From: Palsa-1033 sp963735455
Lineage (GTDB): Bacteria > Chloroflexota > Limnocylindria > Limnocylindrales > CSP1-4
DNA length: 64,000 nucleotides
Direction of reading: 5' to 3'
Assembly: GCA_963735455.1 (NCBI GenBank)
Contig: CAVTKZ010000004.1
Coordinates: 186,001-250,000, forward strand
Shown: positions 35,645 through 45,403 of the stretch, in pieces
Layout: each line of letters starts with the position of its first letter
Position numbering within the stretch: position 1 is the first letter of the stretch
Position numbers and translations under genes: made by a program
Notes under the pieces: model-generated
Told to the model about the DNA's origin: nothing
Databases searched by the model: none
What the model saw: only the letters and a program-made list of their open reading frames with translations

Positions 35645-35663
35645 TCTCGCGAACGACGCGAGA
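35645..35663. promoter_or_regulatory. Perfect dyad TCTCGCG-N5-CGCGAGA in divergent gap
   Basis: Seven-base inverted arms with a 5-base spacer lie midway between the GNAT-like gene (minus) and the flippase gene (plus). The DNA upstream is locally AT-richer (ACTTGAGTATTC). It is a plausible operator or a short hairpin shared by both transcripts. Confidence 0.35.
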
Positions 35664-35694
35664 CCCCGGCTCACGAACGGAGTCAAGACGAATC

Positions 35695-37008
35695 GTGGCA
35701 GACGTTCCGATGGAGCCAGACGCGCGCTCGGTCGCCCGAGCGCGGCGCCTGCGGGCCGCGGTGGCCTCATCGGCCCTGTCAAAGGTCAGCTCGCTCGCCT
35801 ATCTGGTTCTCGCCGTCCCGCTCATCCTTGCGTCGGTCGGTCCGGATGGATACAGCCAATTTGCCGTGGTCCTCGCGGCATTCGGTTGGCTGGACCCGCT
35901 GTTCATCGGGCTCGGATCCGCTGTCACCGAGCGAATCAGCTCGGACAGCCAGCGGCCGATCTCGGCCCAGACGCGCTGGACCTTCATGACCGCACTGTCT
36001 GCGGCCGGCATCCTGCTGGTCCTCTTCCTGCTTGGCGGTGCGCTGTTCGTCCTGACCAGGCCGTCCCGCGAGCCGGACCAATCCGCCCTGGTGCTGGCGG
36101 GCGTGCTTACCGGCCTGATCGTTACCGGGGGAGTGTTTGACTCCGGGCTCCTCGGCCTTCAGCGTTCGTACCTGACGAACCTGCTCAGCTTCGGGTCCTC
36201 GCTGGTGGCGATCGCGGCGACGGTCGCTGCAGCCCTCCTGGCACCGACGGTCGGCGCCATGGTCGTGGCGACCCTTGGCCCTGTGGTGCTGGCCAAAGCC
36301 GTGTCGGGCCTGGCCCTCTACCGCGTCGAGCCGGGACTGTGGGGAGCCCGAGACATCGCCTGGCGCGCGACTCCCAGGATCGCCGGGCGTGGCCTGGTCT
36401 TCGCAGCAATTTCCTTCTCTTCGTTCCTGTCCCTCGATGCCGGCTTGCTGGTCGTAGCCGGGCGGTTGGGGACGACCCAGGTACCAGCCGCCGCGCTGGT
36501 GATCCGCACGCTCCCCTTGATTCTCAGCATCGTCGGGATGATCACCGTCCCTTTGTGGCCGGCGATCGCCGAAGCCGCCGAGACAGGCGACCTACGCTGG
36601 ATCGCGCGGGCAGGTGGTCGTGTGTCGGCGCTCGTGCTCGCGTATGCCGTCGCGGCCGCCCTGCTGGTCATCGTCGCCGGCCAGACGGTGGTCGGCCTGT
36701 GGACGGGCCACCGGCTCGTCATGTCCTCCGACATCCTGGTTGCCACCGCCGGGCTGATCATCATGATCTCGCTCGAGAACGTGGCCCAAACGGTGCTCTT
36801 CGGACTCGGACGCGCTGGCACGCTCGCTGTCGTCCTCGTTTCGCGGAGCATCCTCAGCATCGTCCTTGTCTATCTGCTTGCCGGCTCATTTGGCCAGCAG
36901 GCGGCGTTGTTGGGACCGATCGTCTCAGGCCTGTTGATCAGCTCCTGGCTGCTGCCCGTGCTGGTCCTCCGCGGCATCCGCACGAAGGTGTCGGGACCTC
37001 CCGATTGA
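35695..37008 (+). CDS. MOP-family flippase (Wzx/polysaccharide exporter-like)
   Basis: This 437-residue membrane protein has about 12-14 hydrophobic segments. It shows an early KVSSLAYLVLAVPLILASVGPDGY, which matches the Wzx-type start (a flexible N-terminal helix then a long-chain GPDGYSQFA loop), and the MOP-like SLDAGLLVVAGRLG segment near residue 255. It probably flips a lipid-linked sugar or lipid across the membrane. The GTG start at 35695 opens a plus-strand unit, divergent from the GNAT/ACP genes. It completes an apparent envelope-modification group. Confidence 0.75.
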   Translation: MADVPMEPDARSVARARRLRAAVASSALSKVSSLAYLVLAVPLILASVGPDGYSQFAVVLAAFGWLDPLFIGLGSAVTERISSDSQRPISAQTRWTFMTALSAAGILLVLFLLGGALFVLTRPSREPDQSALVLAGVLTGLIVTGGVFDSGLLGLQRSYLTNLLSFGSSLVAIAATVAAALLAPTVGAMVVATLGPVVLAKAVSGLALYRVEPGLWGARDIAWRATPRIAGRGLVFAAISFSSFLSLDAGLLVVAGRLGTTQVPAAALVIRTLPLILSIVGMITVPLWPAIAEAAETGDLRWIARAGGRVSALVLAYAVAAALLVIVAGQTVVGLWTGHRLVMSSDILVATAGLIIMISLENVAQTVLFGLGRAGTLAVVLVSRSILSIVLVYLLAGSFGQQAALLGPIVSGLLISSWLLPVLVLRGIRTKVSGPPD

Positions 37009-37114
37009 GGCCGGATGGCCTCTGGGTGTAGGTCTCAGCCGGCGTGGGCCGCAAACAGCGGCGTCCACCGACCCGCAGGCAGATTGCCCGAAGCCCTGGC
37101 CCGCTGGCGCTCCA

Positions 37115-38596
37115 TCAAGCGGCGTCGGTCGCGACGTCCTCGGCCGGGGGCTGCGTCGCGGCCTTCGCCCGCGCCGGCTGGGCGCGGACCATCACCGACG
37201 ATGCGATCGCGCAGCCGACCAGGGCCGCCACGATCAACCACAGGGTCTGGGAGATCGCGGTCGCCGTGGGGTGGGCCCCTGGCAAAACGGCCTGGGTCAG
37301 GAAGATGCTCCCGAAGGTGGCCACGCCGGTCACCAGGCCGAGCTGGATCACGGTGGTCAGGACACCGCTCGCATCGGGCGCGTCCTGGGGCACGACCTTG
37401 GACAGGGCCACGGTGAGGATCGGGCTGGCGGCCATCCCCTGCCCGAACCCGGCGACGAACAGGGCCACCGGCAGGACCAGGCCGCCCGTGCCGCCGTCGG
37501 CCACTGACACCCCGGTGACCAGGTAGCCGCAGGCGGCGATCACGCAACCGGCTGGGATGACCAACTGGTGGAAGCGGGCCGGCAGGCGGCGCCAGTTCAA
37601 GCTCGAAAGGGCAAAGCCGACCGCCAGCGGCACGAACGTCAGGCCGGCCTGCAGCGCCGAATCGTGGAGGCCGCCCTGGAGGTGCTGGGTGAACGTAAAC
37701 AGGAAGCCGCCGTAAGCGGCCAGGGCGAGCACGATCGCGACGAGCGCCGCGGGCATCCCCGGCGCCCGCAGGACCCGTTCCGAGATGAGCGGCGCACCGC
37801 CACTCCGCTCGACGCGCCGCTCGATCAGGGCGAAGGCGATGATCGCCACGACGCTGGCAATAAGCGAAGCGTAGGTCCAGGCCGGCCAGCCTTGCTCGTG
37901 GCCGAGGACGAGCGGCACCACCAGGAGCAGGACCGCGGCAGCCAGCGACAGCAGGCCCGCCAAGTCCAGCGGCCGAGGCCGCCCGGGCAGGTCGATCGGT
38001 AGGTAGCGCAGTGAGGCCAGCAGCAGCACGATCCCGATCGGGACGTTGACCAGGAAGACCGGCCGCCAGCCGGTTCCCAGGATATTGGCACTGACCAGGA
38101 CGCCGCCGAGCACCTGGCCGACGAGCCCGCCCAAGGCCAGAGTTGCGGCCCACAGGCTGAGCGCCTGGGCGCGGGCCGAGCCGTTGAAGTTGCGCTGGAT
38201 CAGGCTGAACACCTGGGGCACCATCAGCGCCGCACCGCCGCCCTGGATCGCCCGGACCACGATCAGGACCTGGCTGCTCGGCGCGATGCCGCACGCCAGC
38301 GACGCGACCGTGAACAGGGTCAGCCCCGCCAGGAATGCCGTCTGGAAGCCGAAGCGCATCCCCAGGCGCGAGCCGGTGATCAAGAGCACGGCATAGGCGA
38401 TGACATAGCCCGCGACGATCAGCTGGAGGTCCGAGCCCGACGCCTGGAGATCGACCCGGATCGTGGGGATCGCCACGTTGACGATCGAGGCGTCCAGGAC
38501 GGCCATGAACTGGCCGGTCAGGATCAGGGCGAGGAGCACCTTCATCCGCCCGGACAGGCCGTCGTTGGTGTCGGCGAGGGGATCGTTGAGGGTCAT
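37115..38596 (-). CDS. MFS drug:H+ antiporter, DHA2 family
   Basis: This 493-residue protein has about 14 hydrophobic spans. Typical DHA2 segments are FMAVLDASIVNVAIPTI near residue 30, motif-A-like GSRLGMRFGFQTAF, and VVRAIQGGGAALMVPQ near residue 118. GSILTQ-type extracytoplasmic loops lie near the C-terminus. It likely exports toxic or secondary metabolites. I place the start at the ATG at 38596; the upstream frame overlaps the malic-enzyme 3' region. It is paralogous to the exporter at 2393 but not close to it. Confidence 0.87.
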   Translation of the reverse strand: MTLNDPLADTNDGLSGRMKVLLALILTGQFMAVLDASIVNVAIPTIRVDLQASGSDLQLIVAGYVIAYAVLLITGSRLGMRFGFQTAFLAGLTLFTVASLACGIAPSSQVLIVVRAIQGGGAALMVPQVFSLIQRNFNGSARAQALSLWAATLALGGLVGQVLGGVLVSANILGTGWRPVFLVNVPIGIVLLLASLRYLPIDLPGRPRPLDLAGLLSLAAAVLLLVVPLVLGHEQGWPAWTYASLIASVVAIIAFALIERRVERSGGAPLISERVLRAPGMPAALVAIVLALAAYGGFLFTFTQHLQGGLHDSALQAGLTFVPLAVGFALSSLNWRRLPARFHQLVIPAGCVIAACGYLVTGVSVADGGTGGLVLPVALFVAGFGQGMAASPILTVALSKVVPQDAPDASGVLTTVIQLGLVTGVATFGSIFLTQAVLPGAHPTATAISQTLWLIVAALVGCAIASSVMVRAQPARAKAATQPPAEDVATDAA

Positions 38597-38685
38597 GGCG
38601 GTGAACGATACGGCGGACTCGCCGGACGCGCTTGGGAGCGACGAACCCGACCCGACGAGGAGCCTCGTCGGGTCCCTGTCGGGCC

Positions 38686-40377
38686 TTAGTCCGCGCTCCT
38701 CTGGCGGCGCTCCATCGAGCGTTCCGGGACGTACGGCACGTAGGCCGGCTGCCACATTGCGGCGTCGATCTGGCGTTCAAACCCCGGCCCAGCCACGGCC
38801 AGGGCAATCGCCCGGGCGACAGACCGCAGCTCGCCGATCGGCGGGAACAGGAAGCCCGCCCGCAGCCGGTCGTCCGAGACGCAGCCGGCAAGCGTGCGTG
38901 CTGCGGCGAGGAACATCTGGTCTGTGACGATCTGGGCCTCGCTGACGATCGCTCCGAGCCCGACTCCCGGGAAAACGTAGACGTTGTTGGCCTGGGCAGC
39001 TTCGACGCGCTGCCCGCCGACATCGGCGGGCACGAACGGTGAGCCCGTCGCGACGAGCGCCCGGCCGCCGGTCCAGGCGAAGCACTGGGCCGGGGTCGCC
39101 TCGGACGCTGACGTCGGGTTCGAGAGCGGCAGGATCGTCGGCATCTCCATGGGGCCAAGGGCATCGGCCATTGCCCGGATCAGCGGTTCGTCGAACGTTC
39201 CGGTGATGCCGGTAGTGCCGACGAGGAACGTCGGCCGGCGGGAGCGGACGGTCTCGAGCAGCGTTGTGCCGCCGCCCTCGTCCAGGGCCACGGCGAACTC
39301 CGCCTTGCCGGGATCGAGGTCGGCTCGCCCAGCGTAGACCAGGCCGTGGCTGTCGACGAGCGCGATCGCGCCCTGGATGTGATCGGCGTCGAGGCCGCCT
39401 TCGTGCATCGCGAGGCGGAGCAGGCGCGCCGCGCCGACACCGGCGGCGCCCGCGCCGACGAACACGACCCGGGCATCGGCCAATGAGCGGCTCGTTGCCC
39501 GCAAGGCCCCGAGGACGGCCGCGACGACGACGACTGCGGTTCCCTGGATGTCGTCGTTGAACGACGGCACTCGATGGCGGTAGCGCTCGAGGATCGTCAT
39601 CGCGTTGCGTTGCTTGAGGTCCTCCCACTGGATCAGGCAGCCCGGCCAGACCTCCTGCACACCCTCGACGAACGCCTCGACGACGGCGTCGTATTCGGCA
39701 CCGCGGAGGCGTGGGGCGCGATAGCCCAGGTAGTGCGGATCGGCCAGGAGCCGGGCGTTGTCGGTGCCCACGTCGAGGCTGACCGGCAGTGTCAGGGACG
39801 GATGGATGCCGCTGGCCGCGGTGTACAGCGCGAGCTTGCCGATCGGGATCGCCATCCCCCCGGCGCCCTGGTCGCCGAGGCCCAGGATGCGCTCGTTGTC
39901 GGTCGCCACGATCAACCGGACATCGTCAAACGGGCCCTGGCGCAGGAGGGCCGGGATCCGGTCCCGGTCGGCCGGCGTGATCCACGTTCCACGCGTGCGC
40001 CGGATGACGTGGCTGTATTGCTCGCAGGCGAGCCCGACCGTCGGCGTGTAGACGATCGGCAGGAACTCCTCGAGGTGGTCGGCGAGGAGGCGGTAGAAGA
40101 CGGTGGCGTTGCGATCCTGGAGTGCGGCGAGGCCGATGTACTGCTCGAGCGGGCTCTGCTTCGCCCGCAGGTGTTCGAGCTCGAGATCGACCTGGTCGGC
40201 GATCCTTAGGACGGCGTTCGGCAGGAGGCCGGTCAGGGCGAACGCATCGCGCTCGGCGTGGCTGAACGCGAGCTCCTTGGTCAGGAGGCGGTTGCCGAGG
40301 AGGGCCAGCCCGGAAAGGCCGATGCGCGTCGTCCGGCCGGCGACGATGTCGGCGAACGGAGCGGCCATGGAGCGCAC
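38686..40377 (-). CDS. NAD(P)-dependent malic enzyme
   Basis: This 563-residue protein is the long form of malic enzyme (oxidative decarboxylation of malate to pyruvate). It starts with LLTKELAFSHAERDAFALTGLLP and includes IVYTPTVGLACEQYS. The metal-binding and catalytic block is IVATDNERILGLGDQGAGGMAIPIGKLALYTA (the standard signature), then SFNDDIQGTAVVVVAAVLGAL and VFVGAGAAGVGAARLLR (a dinucleotide fold). The length matches bacterial MaeA/SfcA-type enzymes. GTG at 40377 is preceded by AGGA; ATG at 40368 is an alternative. Confidence 0.93.
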   Translation of the reverse strand: MRSMAAPFADIVAGRTTRIGLSGLALLGNRLLTKELAFSHAERDAFALTGLLPNAVLRIADQVDLELEHLRAKQSPLEQYIGLAALQDRNATVFYRLLADHLEEFLPIVYTPTVGLACEQYSHVIRRTRGTWITPADRDRIPALLRQGPFDDVRLIVATDNERILGLGDQGAGGMAIPIGKLALYTAASGIHPSLTLPVSLDVGTDNARLLADPHYLGYRAPRLRGAEYDAVVEAFVEGVQEVWPGCLIQWEDLKQRNAMTILERYRHRVPSFNDDIQGTAVVVVAAVLGALRATSRSLADARVVFVGAGAAGVGAARLLRLAMHEGGLDADHIQGAIALVDSHGLVYAGRADLDPGKAEFAVALDEGGGTTLLETVRSRRPTFLVGTTGITGTFDEPLIRAMADALGPMEMPTILPLSNPTSASEATPAQCFAWTGGRALVATGSPFVPADVGGQRVEAAQANNVYVFPGVGLGAIVSEAQIVTDQMFLAAARTLAGCVSDDRLRAGFLFPPIGELRSVARAIALAVAGPGFERQIDAAMWQPAYVPYVPERSMERRQRSAD

Positions 40378-40524
40378 GTGACGATCCTAGTCGAGATGCG
40401 ACCCGGTGCCGGTCTCGGCCACTCGTGAGGCTGAGGCCCCCCAGCCCCGGGCACCCGGTCCGCCGGCGTCGCCACAGAAGAACTGCAGCCATTGGATGGG
40501 GCTCGAATCCCTCGTTCTGTTGGC

Positions 40525-41175
40525 CTACGGCGACGCGGCCTCGCTCGGGCCTGAGTCCGCTGGCTCGGCTACCGGCACGAAGCGCCCAACGACCGGGTCG
40601 TACACGCGTAGGGCGGCATCGGCCAGGTCGTAGACCCAGCCGTGGAGCCGGATCCTCCGGGCAGGCGTCCGCCGGTCGACCCAGCGCTCCTTGAGCGTCG
40701 CCAGGCAGTCGAGCACGTGTTCCTCGACCGCTCGCGCCAGCTCGGCGTCGGGCTCAAGGCCGAGGGCTCGCGCACGTTCGACCGCCGGACGCAGGCCGCC
40801 CAGCCATGTCGCGAGATCGGAATCGGGCTGGAGCCCGGCCAGGTCGCCGAGCGCGGCCTTCATCCCGCCGCAGCCGTCATGGCCGCAGACGATGATGTCG
40901 GCCACCCCGAGCTGGTCGATCCCGAATTCGATCGCCGCCCCGACGCTCCGGTCGTCCGACGACCCCGGCACATGATTGGCAACGTTGCGGACGACGAACA
41001 GCTGGCCCGGCGCGGCGTCCGTCAGCAGCTCCGGGACCACTCGCGAGTCCGAGCAGCCGATGTAGATCGCCGCAGGTCGTTGGCCGCGTTCGGCGAGCGT
41101 CGTCAGGAGCTCGCGCTCATTGGCCCCGAGATCCGCGCGGAAGCGCCCGTGCCCGGCCAGCAGGTCGTCCACCAT
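40525..41175 (-). CDS. Beta-class carbonic anhydrase
   Basis: This 216-residue protein has the beta-carbonic-anhydrase zinc site: Cys41-Ser-Asp43-Ser-Arg45 and His99-x-x-Cys102 (HDGCGG). It interconverts CO2 and bicarbonate. It lies 35 bases downstream of the large cyclase/ATPase gene on the same strand, so cotranscription is possible. Class III cyclases are often bicarbonate-sensitive, but a functional link here is only a thought. Confidence 0.92.
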   Translation of the reverse strand: MVDDLLAGHGRFRADLGANERELLTTLAERGQRPAAIYIGCSDSRVVPELLTDAAPGQLFVVRNVANHVPGSSDDRSVGAAIEFGIDQLGVADIIVCGHDGCGGMKAALGDLAGLQPDSDLATWLGGLRPAVERARALGLEPDAELARAVEEHVLDCLATLKERWVDRRTPARRIRLHGWVYDLADAALRVYDPVVGRFVPVAEPADSGPSEAASP

Positions 41176-41210
41176 CGCTCAGGTCCGCGCCAACGCCCAG
41201 CGGGACGAGC

Positions 41211-44200
41211 TCACCCCGCTTTGAGCGATGCGTTCTTCGCCGGCTTCTTCGGCGACGGCGCGGCTCCATTCCCCGGGCCTTCGCCGCTTGGCGTCCGAGC
41301 CAGGGCTGCGTCGAGCCGGGCGATGAACGGCTTCGCGCGGAGGCGGACGAGGATGTCCCGGCCGACCTCGCCCGCTGCGACCACCTCGGGCAGGGTCGGA
41401 TCGAGGAGCGTCGCCATCTCGATGGCCGCGAAGGCCTGGTCGATCTGGACGCCGAGACCCTGATACCGGCGGAGGACGTCCTCGAACATCGCCACGGCCT
41501 CGGCGGGGCGGCCGTCAAGGGCCAGGAGCCCGGCGGCGAGCTCCATCCGGCGCGCCTCGATGAACGGGCCATGCATCCCCGTTCGCTTGAGCTCATCGGC
41601 GGCTCGGGCGGCCGCCGCCGCGTCCCCGGACAGCAGCGCGGTTCGACCGGCCATCATGTGGCTGGACGGAGCGTTGCTGGCGCTCAACGTGGCCGCCTTG
41701 CGGGCCAGCTCGCCTGTCTCCGCGTCGTTTCCGAGGGCGAATTTCGCGAGAGCCTGGACGGTGATCGCCGTGAACAGGCTCGAGGGATCGTTCGTGCTCT
41801 CGCTCAGGTGCTGAACCTCATCGATCAGGTCCGCGACGCTCTCCCCGCGCCAGGCGCGAATCTGGATCTGGGGGCTGAGGAGCACGATCCGGTCTTCCGG
41901 CTCGAGCTCGACGGTCAGCCATTCCTCCAGCTCGGGCAGTGCCCAGTCCCATTCGCCGACGCTGACCCCTGCCTCGACGGAGTTCATCAGGAAGACGATC
42001 GCCCGCCGGCGGAGCCCGAGCCGCTGGGCCTCGAAATAGCCACCGCGGGTGATCTCCAACGCGGCCACCGGGTCGCTCTCGAAGAGCGTCGCGCTGCGGT
42101 TGATCTTGCCGCGCAGGATGATCGAGGTCATGCCATGCGCTTCGGCCAGGCGAACGCCGCCATCGATCTCCGCCGCACCTTCGTAGCCTCGACGCAGGCT
42201 GGCGAGAGCCGTGCCCTTCGTGATCAGGGTGTCCGCCACAAGCTCGACGTAGTCGGCCAGCTCGGCGGCGGCCAATGCCCGGTCGGCGGCCTCGACGGCT
42301 CGCGCCGGCTCCTCGTTCAGCATGTAGGCTCGGGCCAGCTGGCCCTGCAACGCCACCGCGCCCGGATCGTCGGCGAGGTCCGCGAACTCTTCCGCGGCCG
42401 GCTCAAGGACCTTGATCGCGGCGGCTGTCCGGAACGGGGCTAGGAGCGCCCGGCCGAGCGCGGCGGTGCTCCGCGCGATGGCCGGCCGATCGCCCCGTCC
42501 GCGCTGGATCTCGACGGCCCGCCGCAGGAGTGCGTCGGCCTCTTCGTGATGGCCGGCCGTCGACGCCGATTCGCCGGCCCGCTCGAGCAGGTCCGCCTCC
42601 TCCACCGGATCGGTCGTGACCGTCAACGCCTGGCGCAGTGACGTCACCGCTTGCTCGTAGGAACCGAGCGCCGCCGCCCGGTCGGCCGCGCTCCGCAGCG
42701 CGATCCGGGCCTGCGCGGCAAGGGCGTCTGCCTCCGGCCCCTCGGCCGCATTGGCGTGGGCGGCGAAGTAGTGGCTGGCCAGCGCGCCGGCGAGCTCGTC
42801 CGTGCCGAGCCCTTCGAAGAAGCGCGCCGCGGCGAGGTGGCGGGTCTTGCGATCGCGGCGGGCCAGGGTGTTGTAGGCGACCTCGCGGATCAGGGCCTGG
42901 ACGAAGGCGAACTGGCCGCGCTCGGGGCTGTTCGGATCGGCATCCTGGACCAGCAGCTCTCGGCGGACGAGGTCGCGCAACTTCGGCTCGAGATCCCCGG
43001 GCTCGATTGCGGAGACCGCCGAGAGGGCGGCCGTCGTGAAGCTCTGGCCGAGAACGGCGGCATCGGATACGAGCCCCCGCTCGTCCGGGCTGAGTCCGTC
43101 GAGGCGGCTGGCGATCAGGGCGGTGAGCGTATCCGGGACGGCCAGCTCGGCCAGGTCGCCGGTCGGGTGATAGGCGGCCCCGACGAGGGCCAGCTTTCCT
43201 TCGGCCAGCAGCATCCGGACCGTCTCGACGGCGTAGAGCGGGATCCCACCGGCTCGATCGACGATCGAGCGAACGGCCGATACCGGCAAGCCCGGGACGA
43301 GCCCGGCCAGGAGCTGGCGCATCGCCGGCTCGGGCAGCGGGTCGAGATAGAGGGAGGTGAAGTTGCGCTTGCCGGCACCCCAGCTCGGTCGCCGGTCGAT
43401 CAGCTCGGGCCGGGCCAGCGTCAGGACGTAGATCGGGACATTCCGGCTCCACTCGACCAGGTGATCGACGAAATCGAGCAGGCCGGTGTCGGCGTAGTGG
43501 AAGTCCTCGAGGATCAGCACGACCGGAGCGCTCGCCGCGAGGCGTTCGAAGAATGTCCGCCAGGCGGCGAAGAGCTGATCCGAGCCGCCCGGCGAGGGCT
43601 CGACGCCGAGCAGGGCGAGGAGAGCAGGTTCGATCATCCGCTGCTCCGCCGGGTTCGGGACGTGCTCGACGACCATCGCCTTGATCTTTGCCCGGGTGGT
43701 TGGCTCGTCGTCCGTCTCGAGCAGCTTTGCCCGGCGCCGGACAATCTCGCCCAGCGCCCAGAAGCTGATCCCGTCGCCATAGGCAGGCGAGCGCCCATCG
43801 TGGAACCAGACCGTCTCCACCAGCCCGTCAAGGTACTTGAGGAACTCCCAGGCGAGCCGGGTCTTGCCGATCCCGGCTGGGCCGATCACCGACACGAGGC
43901 GGGTCCGCTTCTCGCGGCTCGTGGCGTGGAACAGGTCCTTGAGCAGGCGCAGCTCATCGTCGCGGCCCACGAACGGCGCCTCCAGCGTCTCGGCTCGATT
44001 GCGGCCGCCGCGCTCGGCAACCACCCGCACGGCGCGCCACGCTTCGACCGGGAGCTGCTTGCCCTTGAGGATCTGGCCGCCGGCTTCCTCGAACACGATT
44101 GCCCGGCTGGCCGCCCGCTGGGTCGCTTCGCCAACGAGGACGGCACCCGGTGCCGCGGCCGATTGGAGGCGGCTGGCGGTGTTGACCAGGTCGCCGGCGA

Positions 44201-44762
44201 CCATCCCCTGGTTGGTCGCGCCGATCGTGACCGCGGCCTCTCCGGTCAGGACGCCGGCCCGCGCCTGGATCTCCGAGCCGAGGCTCTTGACGGCATCGAC
44301 GAGCTCGAGGGCCGCCCGGACCGCGCGCTCGGCATCGTCCTCGTGGGCGGTTGGAGCCCCCCAGACTGCCATCACGGCGTCACCGATGAACTTCTCGATC
44401 GTCCCGCCGTAGCGCTCGACGACGTCCCGGGCGAGGTCGAAGTAGCGACTCAGGAGCTCGCGGGTCTCCTCGGGATCGCGACCTTCGGCCAGCGTCGTGA
44501 AGCCCACCAGGTCGGCGAACAGGATCGAGACGATCCGGCGCTCGGCCACCGGGCTGGCGGTAAACCTTGTCGGCGCTGGCGTGATCGTCTGTGCTCCCGG
44601 TCCCGACGCGCCGGCCAGCGCGGTGCCGCATTCACCGCAGAAGCGAACGGTCGGCGCGTTCGCCGTGCCGCAATTGGGGCACACCGCGATCAGCCGCGTC
44701 GCGCACTCGCCGCAGAACTTGCGGCCAGGCTCGTTTTCGGTACCGCAATTGGGGCAGATCAT
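41211..44762 (-). CDS. Class III nucleotidyl cyclase fused to AAA ATPase and TPR repeats, with zinc ribbon
   Basis: This 1183-residue protein has a double zinc ribbon (Cys pairs at 3/6, 17/20, 28/31, 42/45). A class III cyclase domain (about residues 75-245) follows, with metal ligands Asp84 and Asp128 and the transition-state pair Asn194/Arg198. A STAND-like ATPase domain has a P-loop GPAGIGKT at 294-301, and the C-terminal third is made of TPR-like helical repeats. Such proteins couple cyclic-nucleotide synthesis to nucleotide- and ligand-dependent assembly. I chose the ATG at 44762. The C-terminal end is duplicated as an orphan fragment at 24.4-24.8 kb. Confidence 0.92.
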   Translation of the reverse strand: MICPNCGTENEPGRKFCGECATRLIAVCPNCGTANAPTVRFCGECGTALAGASGPGAQTITPAPTRFTASPVAERRIVSILFADLVGFTTLAEGRDPEETRELLSRYFDLARDVVERYGGTIEKFIGDAVMAVWGAPTAHEDDAERAVRAALELVDAVKSLGSEIQARAGVLTGEAAVTIGATNQGMVAGDLVNTASRLQSAAAPGAVLVGEATQRAASRAIVFEEAGGQILKGKQLPVEAWRAVRVVAERGGRNRAETLEAPFVGRDDELRLLKDLFHATSREKRTRLVSVIGPAGIGKTRLAWEFLKYLDGLVETVWFHDGRSPAYGDGISFWALGEIVRRRAKLLETDDEPTTRAKIKAMVVEHVPNPAEQRMIEPALLALLGVEPSPGGSDQLFAAWRTFFERLAASAPVVLILEDFHYADTGLLDFVDHLVEWSRNVPIYVLTLARPELIDRRPSWGAGKRNFTSLYLDPLPEPAMRQLLAGLVPGLPVSAVRSIVDRAGGIPLYAVETVRMLLAEGKLALVGAAYHPTGDLAELAVPDTLTALIASRLDGLSPDERGLVSDAAVLGQSFTTAALSAVSAIEPGDLEPKLRDLVRRELLVQDADPNSPERGQFAFVQALIREVAYNTLARRDRKTRHLAAARFFEGLGTDELAGALASHYFAAHANAAEGPEADALAAQARIALRSAADRAAALGSYEQAVTSLRQALTVTTDPVEEADLLERAGESASTAGHHEEADALLRRAVEIQRGRGDRPAIARSTAALGRALLAPFRTAAAIKVLEPAAEEFADLADDPGAVALQGQLARAYMLNEEPARAVEAADRALAAAELADYVELVADTLITKGTALASLRRGYEGAAEIDGGVRLAEAHGMTSIILRGKINRSATLFESDPVAALEITRGGYFEAQRLGLRRRAIVFLMNSVEAGVSVGEWDWALPELEEWLTVELEPEDRIVLLSPQIQIRAWRGESVADLIDEVQHLSESTNDPSSLFTAITVQALAKFALGNDAETGELARKAATLSASNAPSSHMMAGRTALLSGDAAAAARAADELKRTGMHGPFIEARRMELAAGLLALDGRPAEAVAMFEDVLRRYQGLGVQIDQAFAAIEMATLLDPTLPEVVAAGEVGRDILVRLRAKPFIARLDAALARTPSGEGPGNGAAPSPKKPAKNASLKAG

Positions 44763-44899
44763 CCGCGCTCCACGCGCAGACTCTACCAACTGGGCGGTAC
44801 AGGCGCGAGGGGATGGTCCGGACCTCGGATAACGCGTCTACCGCGACATCTACATTCGTCCGAACTTCGAGTTCCGAGCGGCGCGCCGGCGAACGGAAC

Positions 44900-45403
44900 T
44901 CAGACCGCGTCAACCAGGGCCTTGAGGGTTTCTCCCCAGTGCCGAGCCCGATCGAGCTCGCCCCGTCGGAGCGGACCGTAGCGGCCGGTGACGATGAACC
45001 GGCCGGGATTCCCGGTGGTCCGATAGCCGGCCCGTTCGAGGCTTTGCTCGATGGCTCCGGTTGCGCCACCCGGCGACCAGCGGAGGCGGGTCTCGAAGGC
45101 CGCTCCCTGACCGTGGCCGCGGGGCAGGTCACTCAGCCACGAGCGGAGGGACGGATGGCTCGTGTCGGGTGGCGTCACTGCCTTGCGGCCGCTGTCCGCG
45201 ACGGCAGCCTCCATGCGGTCGGTCGGCAGGCCGAAACCGAGCACCGGGGCGCCGGCGATCAGCAGGTCGGCGCCAGACACGGCGGCCATGTCCGCCTCGT
45301 CCGTGGCCAGGACCAGCGTCTCTGGCCCGATCCCGTCGGCGATCGCTTGGGCCACCCTGGCCGTGTTCCCCCAGTGTGACTCGTAGACGACGACAGCTTT
45401 CAC
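44900..45403 (-). CDS. Flavodoxin-like protein (paralogue 1)
   Basis: This 167-residue protein starts KAVVVYESHWGNTARVAQAI, the FMN-phosphate loop of flavodoxins, and ends with GRFIVTGRYGPLRRGELDRA. Its mid-region lacks the classical flavodoxin aromatic loops, so it may bind flavin differently. The GTG at 45403 follows AGGTGA at a good spacing. It is paralogous, at the same length, to the protein at 47553-48056, with identical KAVVVYESHWGNTA and SPGGATGAIE/TPGGATGAIE blocks. The function is unknown. Confidence 0.83.
   Translation of the reverse strand: MKAVVVYESHWGNTARVAQAIADGIGPETLVLATDEADMAAVSGADLLIAGAPVLGFGLPTDRMEAAVADSGRKAVTPPDTSHPSLRSWLSDLPRGHGQGAAFETRLRWSPGGATGAIEQSLERAGYRTTGNPGRFIVTGRYGPLRRGELDRARHWGETLKALVDAV

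Noticed and set aside
37035..39164. 709-codon minus-strand frame overlapping the DHA2 gene and malic enzyme
   Set aside because: It is a frame shadow; the MFS and malic-enzyme frames carry all the family motifs.
40490..40515. tRNA-like T-loop (GGCTCGAATCCC) between the malic enzyme and carbonic anhydrase genes
   Set aside because: No acceptor, D or anticodon arm could be placed around it, so it looks like chance.
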